The notes beneath the pieces were generated by a model. That model had not been told where the DNA came from. It did no database searches and worked only from the letters and a program-made list of their open reading frames with translations. Of a stretch of 15,604 bases of DNA, positions 7,029 to 14,936 are shown one piece after another (within the stretch, counting starts at the first letter, position 1; every line of letters starts with the position of its first letter). Both the position numbers and the translations under genes were made by a program. Location: NCBI GenBank assembly GCA_026388495.1, contig JAPLJQ010000184.1, positions 1-15,604 of the forward strand. The letters are read 5' to 3'. This DNA is from Deltaproteobacteria bacterium. GTDB lineage: Bacteria > Desulfobacterota > Syntrophia > Syntrophales > UBA2185.

Positions 7029-7766
7029 TTGAAAGACCTGAATTTAAAAAACTTGCCTGGGCATATCGCAATCATTATGGACGGCAATGGCAGATGGGCA
7101 GAAAAGCATATGCTTGGAAGAATAACCGGGCATAAGAAGGGTGCCCGGTCTGTCCGGGTTACAGTAAAGGCCTGTCGGGAAATCGGGATACGATATCTCA
7201 CGCTGTATGCCTTTTCAGTGGAAAACTGGTTCCGGCCTTCAGAGGAAGTCGGCGCTTTGATGGAATTATTGGAAACATATCTTAGATTAGAACTTCCCGG
7301 ATTGATCAAGAACGACATACGGTTGACGTCAATCGGTGATATAGAGGCATTAAGCGGACCCATCCGGGAAATACTCGGAGATGCCATGGAAAAGACGGCA
7401 GGCAACAAAGGAATGGTTCTCAATCTTGCCTTGAGCTACGGAGGAAGAGATGAAATCGTTCACGCAGTAAAAAAGATTCTGAAAGACTGCCAGGATGGAA
7501 TCCTCCGCCCCCATGATGTTTCTAAAGACGTTTTCTCACGTTATCTATATACATGCGGTCTGCCCGATCCGGACCTCCTGATAAGAACAAGCGGCGAATA
7601 TCGATTGAGTAATTTCCTGTTGTGGCAGTCCGCATACACGGAATTTTATTTTACAGATGTCTTATGGCCTGATTTCCGGAGGAAGCATCTTGTTGACGCC
7701 ATTGTCGACTTTCAAAAGAGAGAAAGGAGATTCGGTTTGACAAGCGGGCAGCTTCAGAGGGATTGA
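7029..7766 (+). CDS. uppS: Isoprenyl transferase / undecaprenyl diphosphate synthase (cis type)
   Basis: The enzyme condenses isopentenyl diphosphates onto farnesyl diphosphate in cis, giving the undecaprenyl carrier lipid for peptidoglycan and other surface polymers. The 245-residue product is of family length. The signature HIAIIMDGNGRWA (12-24) contains the catalytic Asp18. Other motifs are YLTLYAFSVENWFRP (56-70) and RTSGEYRLSNFLLWQSAYTEFYF (186-208), the last giving the Arg, Ser and Glu residues that bind diphosphate and metal. The start is TTG 7029 behind AAAAGGA; no better ATG lies nearby. It heads a run with cdsA (10-nt gap), dxr and rseP. The exact product chain length cannot be read from sequence. 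Confidence 0.95.
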   Translation: MKDLNLKNLPGHIAIIMDGNGRWAEKHMLGRITGHKKGARSVRVTVKACREIGIRYLTLYAFSVENWFRPSEEVGALMELLETYLRLELPGLIKNDIRLTSIGDIEALSGPIREILGDAMEKTAGNKGMVLNLALSYGGRDEIVHAVKKILKDCQDGILRPHDVSKDVFSRYLYTCGLPDPDLLIRTSGEYRLSNFLLWQSAYTEFYFTDVLWPDFRRKHLVDAIVDFQKRERRFGLTSGQLQRD

Positions 7767-7776
7767 GTAGGAAGGG

Positions 7777-8583
7777 ATGAACCCTCATATCAAAAGGTGG
7801 ATCACAGGAATAATCGCGGCTCCGCTGCTCTTTCTAATTATATGGTATGGTTCCGAGGAAGTGTTTGCGGCGTTTATCGTTCTTGTCACCCTCACAGCTT
7901 ATCACGAATACAACAGAATGGTATTTGATGAGTCGTTTTCATGGGAAAAACGGGAAGGAATGGTCATTGCCTTTGTCATCCCGCTGGTTTTTTTTACAGG
8001 TGATGTCCGCCTCATTAATGCCGTCGCCGTTTTTTCTTTATTAAGCCTCTTTATTCTTTTTCTTCTGCGCATTAAAGAAAGCTCTTTTGACATCAATTCC
8101 CTTGGCAGGGTCGTCCTGGGTGTTTTGTATATCCCATTTGCAATATCTCACTTTATTCTGATAAGGCGTTCTGAAGACGGCATTCTGTGGATTTTCTTTA
8201 TCATCGTTCTCGCTTTCTCCGGGGATATTGCAGCCTTTTATGTGGGAAGAACGATGGGAAAGAAAAAATTGTTTTCCCTGGTCAGTCCGGGAAAAACGGT
8301 TGAGGGGACGATTGGATTGATCGCAGGAAGCATTACGGGATGTATTCTTTTCCAGGTGTTTTTTTTTACTGCCCTTTCCCTTGCACATGCCGCTATTCTC
8401 GGATTTTTAGGAAGTATTATAGGACAGCTGGGTGATTTATGCGAGTCCGCCATTAAGAGATCATCCGGTGTAAAGGACTCTGGTTCCATCCTACTGGGGC
8501 ATGGAGGGTTGCTGGACAGATTGGATTGTCTCATCTTTATCGCACCCTTTGTATATTATTATCAGCTATTTTTGATTTCATGA
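7777..8583 (+). CDS. cdsA: Phosphatidate cytidylyltransferase (CDP-diacylglycerol synthase)
   Basis: CdsA makes CDP-diacylglycerol from CTP and phosphatidic acid in the inner membrane, the entry point to phospholipid synthesis and the substrate source for PssA encoded further on. The 268-residue protein is very hydrophobic with about seven to eight membrane segments, the first at roughly residues 8-24. The C-terminal signature is present as SAIKR...VKDSGS...GHGGLLDRLD (224-250), including the acidic residues that bind metal. The residue before GHGG is Leu where the family usually has Pro. A GGAAGGG sequence lies immediately before ATG 7777. The stop overlaps the dxr start (ATGA). Confidence 0.95.
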   Translation: MNPHIKRWITGIIAAPLLFLIIWYGSEEVFAAFIVLVTLTAYHEYNRMVFDESFSWEKREGMVIAFVIPLVFFTGDVRLINAVAVFSLLSLFILFLLRIKESSFDINSLGRVVLGVLYIPFAISHFILIRRSEDGILWIFFIIVLAFSGDIAAFYVGRTMGKKKLFSLVSPGKTVEGTIGLIAGSITGCILFQVFFFTALSLAHAAILGFLGSIIGQLGDLCESAIKRSSGVKDSGSILLGHGGLLDRLDCLIFIAPFVYYYQLFLIS

Positions 8584-9749
8584 AAAATATATCAATTCTT
8601 GGTTCAACGGGTTCCATCGGCGTAAACGCACTTGACGTTATAAAAAGCAATCAGTCGCGCTTCAGGGTCGTTGCACTGTCTGCCTGTCGCAATATCTCTC
8701 TTTTGAACACACAGATTAAGCAATTCAGACCGAAGGTTGTATCTGTTGTCGATAAGGAGCATGCCCGCAAACTTGAAAAAATGATTGACCCTGCAGCAGG
8801 GACACAGATACTTTTCGGTTCCGATGGTTACCGGGAAGTGGCTGCAATAAAAGAAGCAAACATGGTGATATCAGCCATGGTGGGCTCAGCCGGTCTCATT
8901 CCTACGATGGCGGCCCTGGAAGCGGGCAAGGATATTGCACTGGCCAATAAAGAAACCATGGTCATGGCAGGAGACATTATTGTTAAGAATGCAAAGAAAA
9001 TGGGAGTTACTATTCTGCCTGTTGACAGCGAACATAGTGCCATCTTTCAATGTCTTTCAGGCAACCGACACGCAGACATCAATCGTATTATTCTGACTGC
9101 GTCGGGAGGTCCCTTTTTAAACATAGCACAGGATGAACTTGCCAATGTTAAACCAGAACATGCCCTAAGGCACCCGAACTGGCAGATGGGTCCTAAAATT
9201 ACCATTGATTCAGCATCCATGATGAACAAGGGACTTGAAGTGATTGAAGCAAAACATTTTTTCTCTGTCGATATCGACCGTATTGAAGTACAAATCCACC
9301 CCCAGAGCATTATTCACTCCATGGTGGAATATGTTGACGGTTCTGTGATTGCACAACTTGGTGTGCCGGATATGAGAATACCCATCGCCTATGCCCTTTC
9401 GTATCCTGAAAGGCTGCGGCGTACGGGGCCCTTTCTGGATCTTTTAAAAGTAGGCCGATTTGATTTTTTTTGCCCTGATTTGAAAAAGTTTCCAAGCCTG
9501 AAGCTTGCCTACGATGCGGGCAGAGCGGGTGGAACAATGCCCGCTGTTTTGAATGCGGCAAACGAAGTTGCTGTAACATTATTTTTAAAAGAAGCCGTTC
9601 GCTTTACGGATATGCCAAAGCTGATAGGGGAGGTCCTTTCCTGTCATCAGATGAAAGGAACACCCGACATTCATGATATTCTTGAAGCCGATCGATGGGC
9701 CAGAGAGAGGGCGAATAAAATTGCTGAAAGGATGAGCGTGACCTCGTGA
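8580..9749 (+). CDS. dxr: 1-deoxy-D-xylulose 5-phosphate reductoisomerase
   Basis: Dxr converts DXP to 2-C-methyl-D-erythritol 4-phosphate with NADPH, the first committed step of the MEP isoprenoid pathway. The 389-residue product starts at ATG 8580, overlapping the cdsA stop by 4 nt. The frame is open back to 8526, but that adds 18 residues unlike the family. Motifs: NADPH-binding GSTGSIG (8-14), ANKE (122-125), metal-binding PVDSEHSA (147-154; Asp149, Glu151), LTASGGPF (172-179), HPNWQMGPKITIDSASMMNKGLE (198-220) and IHPQSIIHSMVE (239-250). No good ribosome binding site precedes the start, which fits translational coupling to cdsA. The stop overlaps the rseP GTG. Confidence 0.97.
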   Translation: MKNISILGSTGSIGVNALDVIKSNQSRFRVVALSACRNISLLNTQIKQFRPKVVSVVDKEHARKLEKMIDPAAGTQILFGSDGYREVAAIKEANMVISAMVGSAGLIPTMAALEAGKDIALANKETMVMAGDIIVKNAKKMGVTILPVDSEHSAIFQCLSGNRHADINRIILTASGGPFLNIAQDELANVKPEHALRHPNWQMGPKITIDSASMMNKGLEVIEAKHFFSVDIDRIEVQIHPQSIIHSMVEYVDGSVIAQLGVPDMRIPIAYALSYPERLRRTGPFLDLLKVGRFDFFCPDLKKFPSLKLAYDAGRAGGTMPAVLNAANEVAVTLFLKEAVRFTDMPKLIGEVLSCHQMKGTPDIHDILEADRWARERANKIAERMSVTS

Positions 9750-10846
9750 TCGGTATCAGTATTATTTCTGTCATTATTTTGCTGGGGGTCCTCATTTTTG
9801 TCCATGAGGTCGGTCATTTTCTTGTTGCCAAATGGGCCGGGGTCGGCGTACTCAAGTTTTCTCTTGGATTCGGCCCAAAGCTGATCGGTAAAAAGGTAGG
9901 AGAGACAGAATATCTCCTGTCGCTGATCCCTCTTGGAGGCTATGTTAAACTCCTCGGTGAATCTGAAGGCGATGACCTTTCCGAGGAAGACTCCAAGCGT
10001 TCTTTTTTGAAACAATCCGTATTAAAAAGAATGGCCATTGTTGTGGCAGGTCCTGTATTTAATTTTCTGCTCGCCATTTTGATTTTCACCATCGTTTATA
10101 TCTTCGGGATTCCCACGTTAACCACCCAGATCGGCGGCGTACAGGATGGATCACCGGCCTATGAGGCGGGCATTAAAGGCGGGGATATTATTATCGCCAT
10201 TGAAGGTAAAGAGCTTTCAAGATGGGATAAACTTGCTGAAGTGGTCACGAAGAGCAAGGGCGGAGAATTAAGGTTTACAATAAAGCGTGGAAGTGGTCAG
10301 CATGATGTGTTGCTGACGCCCAGATTACTGAAAACGAAAAATCTTTTTGGTGAAGAGATTGATTCGTATAAGATCGGTGTCAGTCCCTCGTCCCAGGTTG
10401 TCATAGAAAAAGTGAATCCAGTCCTTGCCTTATGGATGAGTCTCAAACAGACCTGGATTATCAGTAAATTAACGGTATTGAGTATTGTCAAGATTATAGA
10501 AGGAGTCATTTCTCCCAGGACACTGGGGGGACCGATTCTGATCGCACAGATGGCGGGAGCTCAGGTTAAGGAAGGTCTTGTGCCTTTTGTTTTATTTATG
10601 GCATTGCTGAGCATCAACCTGGCGGTGCTCAATCTACTGCCGATTCCCGTCCTCGATGGAGGGCACCTCTTTTTTTATTTCATTGAGATGGTTACGGGAA
10701 AGGAAATTAATATCAGGTGGAGAGAGATGGCTCAACAGGTTGGTTTTGTCCTTCTTGTGCTTCTTATGATCTTTGTCTTTATCATCGACATTGAAAGGTT
10801 GAATCCGAAAATGTTTGATGATTTCAACAAAATGTTTTCAAGATAG
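9746..10846 (+). CDS. rseP: RIP metalloprotease RseP (site-2 protease family)
   Basis: RseP is an inner-membrane zinc protease that cuts membrane-embedded substrates such as anti-sigma factors and leftover signal peptides. The zinc motif HEVGH (20-24) lies in the first membrane segment, and the second metal-binding motif is in NLLPIPVLDGGH (296-307). A single PDZ domain is visible at about 125-200, around DGSPAYEAGIKGGD. E. coli RseP has about 450 residues and two PDZ domains; this one has 366 and one, a common form in other phyla. Membrane segments appear at about 4-20, 98-120, 280-300 and 332-348. The start is GTG 9746, overlapping the dxr stop, with AAGGA at 9728-9732. No sigma or anti-sigma gene is present, so the substrate is unknown. 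Confidence 0.95.
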   Translation: MIGISIISVIILLGVLIFVHEVGHFLVAKWAGVGVLKFSLGFGPKLIGKKVGETEYLLSLIPLGGYVKLLGESEGDDLSEEDSKRSFLKQSVLKRMAIVVAGPVFNFLLAILIFTIVYIFGIPTLTTQIGGVQDGSPAYEAGIKGGDIIIAIEGKELSRWDKLAEVVTKSKGGELRFTIKRGSGQHDVLLTPRLLKTKNLFGEEIDSYKIGVSPSSQVVIEKVNPVLALWMSLKQTWIISKLTVLSIVKIIEGVISPRTLGGPILIAQMAGAQVKEGLVPFVLFMALLSINLAVLNLLPIPVLDGGHLFFYFIEMVTGKEINIRWREMAQQVGFVLLVLLMIFVFIIDIERLNPKMFDDFNKMFSR

Positions 10847-10848
10847 AT

Positions 10849-11532
10849 ATGTGGACTTTAGCCATTGATACGTCGACGATGACGGCAAGTGTGGCGTCGC
10901 TGAAAAATTCCGAGATCGTCGGCGAGATCTTTGTAAATCTGAAGATAAATCATTCTCCCATGTTACTTCCGGTTATAGAAATGTTATGCACCGCATCCGG
11001 CATGAAACTTAAGGAGGTGGATCTTTTTGTGTGTACGATCGGACCGGGTTCTTTTACAGGGGTCCGCATCGGTGTGTCTACGGTAAAGGGATTTGCCCTT
11101 GCGACAGGAAAGCCGGTTGTAGGTGTATCGACACTGGATGCTCTTGCTTTGAATCTTCTCGGGTCTCCCGTCAAGATATGTCCCATGTTGGATGCAAGAA
11201 AGAATCAGGTATATACGGCGCTTTACAGAACAGACGGTGATAATCAGCTCGAGAAGATAAAAGATGAAAGAGATACGGAAATCGGGGAATTTTTGCGAAC
11301 CATTGACGAAGAGGTGATTTTTCTGGGTGAGGGGGCGCAAAAATACGCCGGTGTTATAAGGGAGATGCTGTGTGGGAAGGCATACTTTGCGGCAGGTATT
11401 CAGAATCATGTTCGAGCGTCAATGGCAGGCGTGTTGGGAGAAAAAAAATTTCGTGACGGTGAAAGGGACGACCCCGTAACGCTTGTACCCCGATACATGC
11501 GCCTTTCAGAAGCTGAATTAAAGATGAAATGA
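10849..11532 (+). CDS. tsaB: tRNA t6A37 biosynthesis protein TsaB
   Basis: TsaB is the non-catalytic partner of TsaD in making N6-threonylcarbamoyladenosine at position 37 of ANN-decoding tRNAs. The 227-residue product has the N-terminal ASKHA-fold start MWTLAIDTST and the GPGSFTGVRIGVSTVKGFALATGKPVVGVSTLDAL block that defines the family. It begins 2 nt after the rseP stop with only a weak purine stretch upstream, so coupling is likely. Its partners tsaC, tsaD and tsaE are not in the window. The C-terminal part (about 110-227) is more variable, as usual for the family. Confidence 0.93.
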   Translation: MWTLAIDTSTMTASVASLKNSEIVGEIFVNLKINHSPMLLPVIEMLCTASGMKLKEVDLFVCTIGPGSFTGVRIGVSTVKGFALATGKPVVGVSTLDALALNLLGSPVKICPMLDARKNQVYTALYRTDGDNQLEKIKDERDTEIGEFLRTIDEEVIFLGEGAQKYAGVIREMLCGKAYFAAGIQNHVRASMAGVLGEKKFRDGERDDPVTLVPRYMRLSEAELKMK

Positions 11533-11548
11533 AGATAAACATGAGAAG

Positions 11549-11577
11549 TTGACAAGCCGTGTAAATTAATATAGAAA
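11549..11577 (+). promoter_or_regulatory. Near-consensus sigma70-type promoter before the DUF465 gene
   Basis: A perfect -35 TTGACA (11549-11554), a 17-nt spacer and TAGAAA (11572-11577, four of six matches) lie directly after tsaB. A second possible -10, TATAGA (11570-11575), would leave a 15-nt spacer. Transcription would begin near 11584, close to or inside the GTGGAGGTG ribosome binding site (11582-11590), giving a very short leader. Confidence 0.55.
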
Positions 11578-11598
11578 ATGCGTGGAGGTGGCGAATCC

Positions 11599-11823
11599 AT
11601 GGAACAAGCCGAGGAACTCTTGATTCAGAAACATGTTCATCAGGACGTGGAATTGCGGCAAACGGTTCAAGAGCATAAAAATCTTGAAAGTGAAATTGAA
11701 AATTATAACAGACGTATTTATTTGACGCCTGAAGAAGAGGTCGAGAAAAAAAAGCTGCAGAAAAAAAAGCTGCAGAAAAAAGAGCAAATCTATAAAATTT
11801 TATCAAAGTACCAAGAGGGATAA
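11599..11823 (+). CDS. Small coiled-coil protein of the DUF465 / YdcH family
   Basis: This 74-residue, highly charged protein resembles DUF465 (YdcH-like) proteins. It has an N-terminal helix with His and Leu, then a YLTPEEEVEKKKLQ stretch and a Lys-rich helix ending in ILSKY. Family function is unknown. Only two helices are predictable, probably a helical hairpin or coiled coil. The start is ATG 11599, 8 nt after GTGGAGGTG; the in-frame ATG at 11578 abuts the promoter -10 and is rejected. Two identical 15-bp units encode KKKLQ twice. It lies between tsaB and psd with its own promoter, and its relation to either is unclear. I am fairly sure of the family and cannot name a role. Confidence 0.75.
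   Translation: MEQAEELLIQKHVHQDVELRQTVQEHKNLESEIENYNRRIYLTPEEEVEKKKLQKKKLQKKEQIYKILSKYQEG
11746..11775 (+). repeat. Perfect 15-bp tandem repeat in the DUF465 gene
   Basis: Two identical in-frame units (11746-11760 and 11761-11775), each eight A residues followed by GCTGCAG, encode KKKLQ-KKKLQ. A six-A run follows. Related proteins have a Lys/Leu-rich segment of similar length here, so the repeat may reflect composition rather than a recent expansion. Confidence 0.95.
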
Positions 11824-11873
11824 GACGGTTACGACGTTAGGGTTCTATCCCTGCAACTGAAGACCGACTGGAC

Positions 11874-12515
11874 ATGAAGCAAAATTTTATCATAGCAAGG
11901 CAGGGGTTTCCATTTATTGTTCCTTTGTTTCTACTCGCTGTTATTTTGGCGCTCATAGGCAAAACAGGGGTGTCGGTTCCTTTTTTTTTGTTGACGGCGT
12001 TTGTAACATGGTTTTTCCGTAATCCGGAACGATTTTCACCGGAAGATAATGGCTTAGTCGTTTCTCCTGCTGACGGCAAGGTCATAAAGATTGAAGATGT
12101 CGCAGAGAACGGTCTGCTGAAAGGGCCATCAAAAAAAATCAGTATCTTCATGAGCGTATTTAACGTTCATGTCAACAGAATACCGTATTCGGGTACGGTC
12201 AATGCCGTACGCTACCGTGAAGGAAAGTTTTTTTCAGCAAATCTGGATAAAGCCTCGACATCAAATGAAAAAAATTCTGTACTGATTGAAACGGACCTGG
12301 GAAAACAAATCTTAACGGAACAGATAGCAGGTTTAATTGCAAGAAGGATTGAATGTTGGTTGGAAGAAGGGAGACATGTTAATAAAGGGGACCGGTTCGG
12401 GCTCATACGGTTCGGTTCACGTCTCGACGTCTTTCTACCCGTTGATACTGCCGTAGCCGTGAGCATTGGGGACAAGGTAAAGGCAGGTGAGACACCGATA
12501 GGATGGCTAAAATGA
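11874..12515 (+). CDS. psd: Phosphatidylserine decarboxylase proenzyme (short type)
   Basis: Psd decarboxylates phosphatidylserine to phosphatidylethanolamine at the inner membrane. The proenzyme cleaves itself and turns a Ser into the pyruvoyl group. At 213 residues this is the short, Psd-A-like form found in many non-enteric bacteria. Visible features: hydrophobic N-terminal segments (about 12-28 and 33-47), FFRNPER (47-53), VVSPADGKV (62-70), IFMSVFNVHVNRIP (91-104) and the cleavage site RFGS, with Gly181-Ser182. No good ribosome binding site precedes ATG 11874, but the N terminus fits the family. The 50 nt upstream contain only a weak inverted repeat (AGGG 11839-11842 with CCCT 11849-11852). 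The stop overlaps pssA, which makes its substrate. Confidence 0.95.
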   Translation: MKQNFIIARQGFPFIVPLFLLAVILALIGKTGVSVPFFLLTAFVTWFFRNPERFSPEDNGLVVSPADGKVIKIEDVAENGLLKGPSKKISIFMSVFNVHVNRIPYSGTVNAVRYREGKFFSANLDKASTSNEKNSVLIETDLGKQILTEQIAGLIARRIECWLEEGRHVNKGDRFGLIRFGSRLDVFLPVDTAVAVSIGDKVKAGETPIGWLK

Positions 12516-13297
12516 AAAAGAGCGCATCGTTAAAGAGGGAGCGTATAAAGAAGGGGATTTACGTCCTGCCCAATCTTTTTACAACGGCAAGTCTTTTTTG
12601 TGGATTTTATTCCGTCATAGCATCCATGAAGGGAGACTATTTCCTGGCAGCCGTACCCATTCTTATTGCTTTTGTACTTGACGGTCTTGACGGCAGAATA
12701 GCAAGAATGACCAATACCACGAGCAAATTTGGTTCGGAGTATGATTCGCTGGCCGATTTGGTGGCCTTTGGGGTTGCGCCTGCCATTCTGACCTATACAT
12801 GGGCGCTGTCGTCTTACGGGAAATGGGGGTGGCTTGCAGCATTTCTTTTTGTCGTTTGCGGCGCCCTTCGGCTCGCACGATTCAATGTCCAGATCGGCAT
12901 TATTGAAAGCAAACTCTTTAATGGATTGCCGATACCGGGAGCGGCCACAGTCATTGCCACGGGAGTGCTGCTTTTCTTCTATGTGGGAGGGGAAGGCAGA
13001 TTTGTTGATCTATCCGTGCTTGTTACAGTGGTGTCTTTGTCATTGCTCATGGTCAGCAATATTAAATATTACAGTTTCAAGGACCTGAACTTTTTTTCTC
13101 GAAAGCCTTTTATGTCCTTTGTCATCATCGTATTTATCCTCATCATCATTATCGCTGAGCCTCAGATCATGATGTTTACTTTCTCTTTCGGCTACGGCCT
13201 TTCCGGACCATCCTGGGCTTTGTTCAAGCTCGGGAAGAAAGCATATGCAGCGATTAAGGCAAGAAGATCTCAGCATCCAAAACTTAGCTTGCTCTAA
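12512..13297 (+). CDS. pssA: CDP-diacylglycerol--serine O-phosphatidyltransferase
   Basis: PssA joins CDP-diacylglycerol and serine to give phosphatidylserine in the membrane; Psd, encoded just upstream, then decarboxylates it. Numbering from ATG 12512 (261 residues), the CDP-alcohol phosphatidyltransferase signature DG-x2-AR-x8-G-x3-D-x3-D is complete (Asp60, Gly61, Ala64, Arg65, Gly74, Asp78, Asp82). The N terminus IYVLPNLFTTASLFCGFYS is typical of the membrane-spanning PssA type. Several further hydrophobic segments follow, at about 100-115, 135-155, 160-175 and 190-210. ATG 12512 overlaps the psd TGA and has AGGA 8 nt upstream. ATG 12503 in the same frame is the alternative, adding three residues. 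Confidence 0.95.
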   Translation: MKKSASLKRERIKKGIYVLPNLFTTASLFCGFYSVIASMKGDYFLAAVPILIAFVLDGLDGRIARMTNTTSKFGSEYDSLADLVAFGVAPAILTYTWALSSYGKWGWLAAFLFVVCGALRLARFNVQIGIIESKLFNGLPIPGAATVIATGVLLFFYVGGEGRFVDLSVLVTVVSLSLLMVSNIKYYSFKDLNFFSRKPFMSFVIIVFILIIIIAEPQIMMFTFSFGYGLSGPSWALFKLGKKAYAAIKARRSQHPKLSLL

Positions 13298-13355
13298 ATT
13301 GCTGAATGTCCTGGTGTCACGCATCGAAGATAAAAATTGCAGGGAGTAAACTGTT

Positions 13356-14372
13356 GTGAAGACATATCATGTCGCAGTCGTTGGCGCCACGGGAGCCGTG
13401 GGCAACGAAATGTTAAAGATTCTTGAGGAAAGAAACTTTCCCGTGAGGCAACTGACACTGCTCGCATCGCAACGATCGATCGGTAAAAAACTCCAATTCA
13501 GAGGGCAATCCGTTCCGATTCAGGTATTGAACGAAGACTCTTTCTCGGATATCGACATCGGTCTTTTCTCGGCTGGTGGAAGTGTCAGTGAACGGTTTGC
13601 ACCAATCGCCGCCGATGCGGGGTGTGTGGTCATCGACAACACGAGTGCATTCAGGATGCATCCCGATGTCCCCCTTGTTGTACCGGAGGTAAATTCAGAA
13701 GCCATTGCCATGTATAAAAATAAGGGTATCATTTCGAATCCGAACTGCTCAACCATCCAAATGGTGGTAACCCTGAAACCGATTCATGATGCCGTCAAGA
13801 TCAGGCGAATCGTGGTGTCGACGTATCAGGCCGTATCCGGTACGGGAAAGAGAGCCATTGAGGAATTGATAGAGCAGACAAAAGCCATCCTGGATGATCA
13901 TGAACCTAAGAACAGTGTCTATCCTCATCGAATTGCATTCAACTGTCTTCCCCAGATCGATGTTTTTTTGGACAATGGTTATACAAAAGAAGAAATGAAG
14001 ATGGTGAATGAAACGAAAAAGATTCTGAATGATTCAGCCGTGGCTGTTACCGCCACAACCGTCAGGGTCCCTGTTTTTTTTGGTCATTCCGAATCTGTTA
14101 ATATTGTAACGGAAAGAAAAATTACAGCCGAGGAGGTCAGAAATATACTTTCCCGCTCACCGGGCGTGACGGTACTTGATAATCCGAAAGAAAATGAGTA
14201 CCCCATGCCCATTAATGTTTCTGGTAAAGATGACACATATGTCGGCAGAATCAGAGAAGATGAGTCGATAGCAAATGGAATCAATATGTGGATTGTGTCG
14301 GACAATGTGAGAAAAGGCGCCGCCCTGAATACGATACAGATTGCTGAAATTCTTATAAGAGAATACTTATGA
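13356..14372 (+). CDS. asd: Aspartate-semialdehyde dehydrogenase
   Basis: Asd reduces aspartyl phosphate to aspartate semialdehyde with NADPH, the branch point to lysine, diaminopimelate, threonine and methionine. The 338-residue product is standard length. Motifs: NADP-binding GATGAVGN (10-17), SAGGSVSE (72-79), catalytic Cys131 in SNPNCSTIQ (127-135), AVSGTGKRAIEEL (159-171), FNCLPQID (195-202) and RVPVFFGHSE (237-246), with His244 as the likely active-site base. The start is GTG 13356, 9 nt after AGGGAG (13341-13346). The 58-nt gap after pssA shows no terminator. The stop overlaps the rsmD ATG (ATGA). Confidence 0.97.
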   Translation: MKTYHVAVVGATGAVGNEMLKILEERNFPVRQLTLLASQRSIGKKLQFRGQSVPIQVLNEDSFSDIDIGLFSAGGSVSERFAPIAADAGCVVIDNTSAFRMHPDVPLVVPEVNSEAIAMYKNKGIISNPNCSTIQMVVTLKPIHDAVKIRRIVVSTYQAVSGTGKRAIEELIEQTKAILDDHEPKNSVYPHRIAFNCLPQIDVFLDNGYTKEEMKMVNETKKILNDSAVAVTATTVRVPVFFGHSESVNIVTERKITAEEVRNILSRSPGVTVLDNPKENEYPMPINVSGKDDTYVGRIREDESIANGINMWIVSDNVRKGAALNTIQIAEILIREYL

Positions 14373-14929
14373 GAATTGTTGGAGGTGAGGCAAGAAGCAG
14401 GCAGATTTATCTGCCGAAGAAATGTCGCATAAGGCCAACCTCAGACAAGATCAAGGAAACGCTTTTTAACATCCTTCATGACGTGGAAGGGAAAAAATTC
14501 CTCGATCTTTTTGCAGGAAGCGGCAACGTAGGGATTGAAGCTCTGAGTCGCGGCGCTACAAGGGTGGTATTTATAGAAAAAAATGTGGTTTTGGCAAAAG
14601 CCATTGAGAAAAATGTTGAAAGTTTAGGCTTGGGACTTCGGTGTGAAGTGCTCAGAAATGAGATGGGACGAGGCATCCGTGAACTGGGCGAAAGAGGGGA
14701 AAAATTTGAAACTCTGTTTGCCGATCCCCCTTATGAAACGGGATTGATCAAAAAGACACTGAAGAATCTCGAAGACGGGAAACTGTTAACAAGCAGTAGC
14801 ATCATTGTCGTTCAGCATTCAAAAAGAGAAGCCTTGCCGGAATCGATGTCGGATCATTATGTATTGCAAGATCAGAGAATATATGGTGATACGGCGCTGT
14901 CTTTTTTAATAATTCATTCAAACGAATAG
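14369..14929 (+). CDS. rsmD: 16S rRNA (guanine(966)-N(2))-methyltransferase RsmD
   Basis: RsmD uses S-adenosylmethionine to methylate G966 of 16S rRNA in the 30S subunit. The 186-residue product has the family N terminus MRIVGGEARSRQI, the RPTSDKIKETLFNIL segment (22-36), SAM-binding motif I DLFAGSGNVGIEALSRGA (46-63) and the catalytic DPPY (119-122). The RIYGDTALSFL ending also fits. The ATG overlaps the asd stop by 4 nt without a clear ribosome binding site, so coupling is likely. The rsmD-coaD pair is a very common bacterial neighbourhood. Confidence 0.95.
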   Translation: MRIVGGEARSRQIYLPKKCRIRPTSDKIKETLFNILHDVEGKKFLDLFAGSGNVGIEALSRGATRVVFIEKNVVLAKAIEKNVESLGLGLRCEVLRNEMGRGIRELGERGEKFETLFADPPYETGLIKKTLKNLEDGKLLTSSSIIVVQHSKREALPESMSDHYVLQDQRIYGDTALSFLIIHSNE

Positions 14930-14936
14930 GAAAAGT

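Noticed and set aside
8526..8579. Upstream in-frame start for dxr at 8526
   Set aside because: It lies inside cdsA coding sequence, lacks a ribosome binding site and adds residues unlike Dxr; ATG 8580 gives the expected N terminus right before the NADPH motif.
11578..11598. ATG 11578 as the start of the DUF465 gene
   Set aside because: It abuts the promoter -10, and its codons cover the ribosome binding site of ATG 11599.
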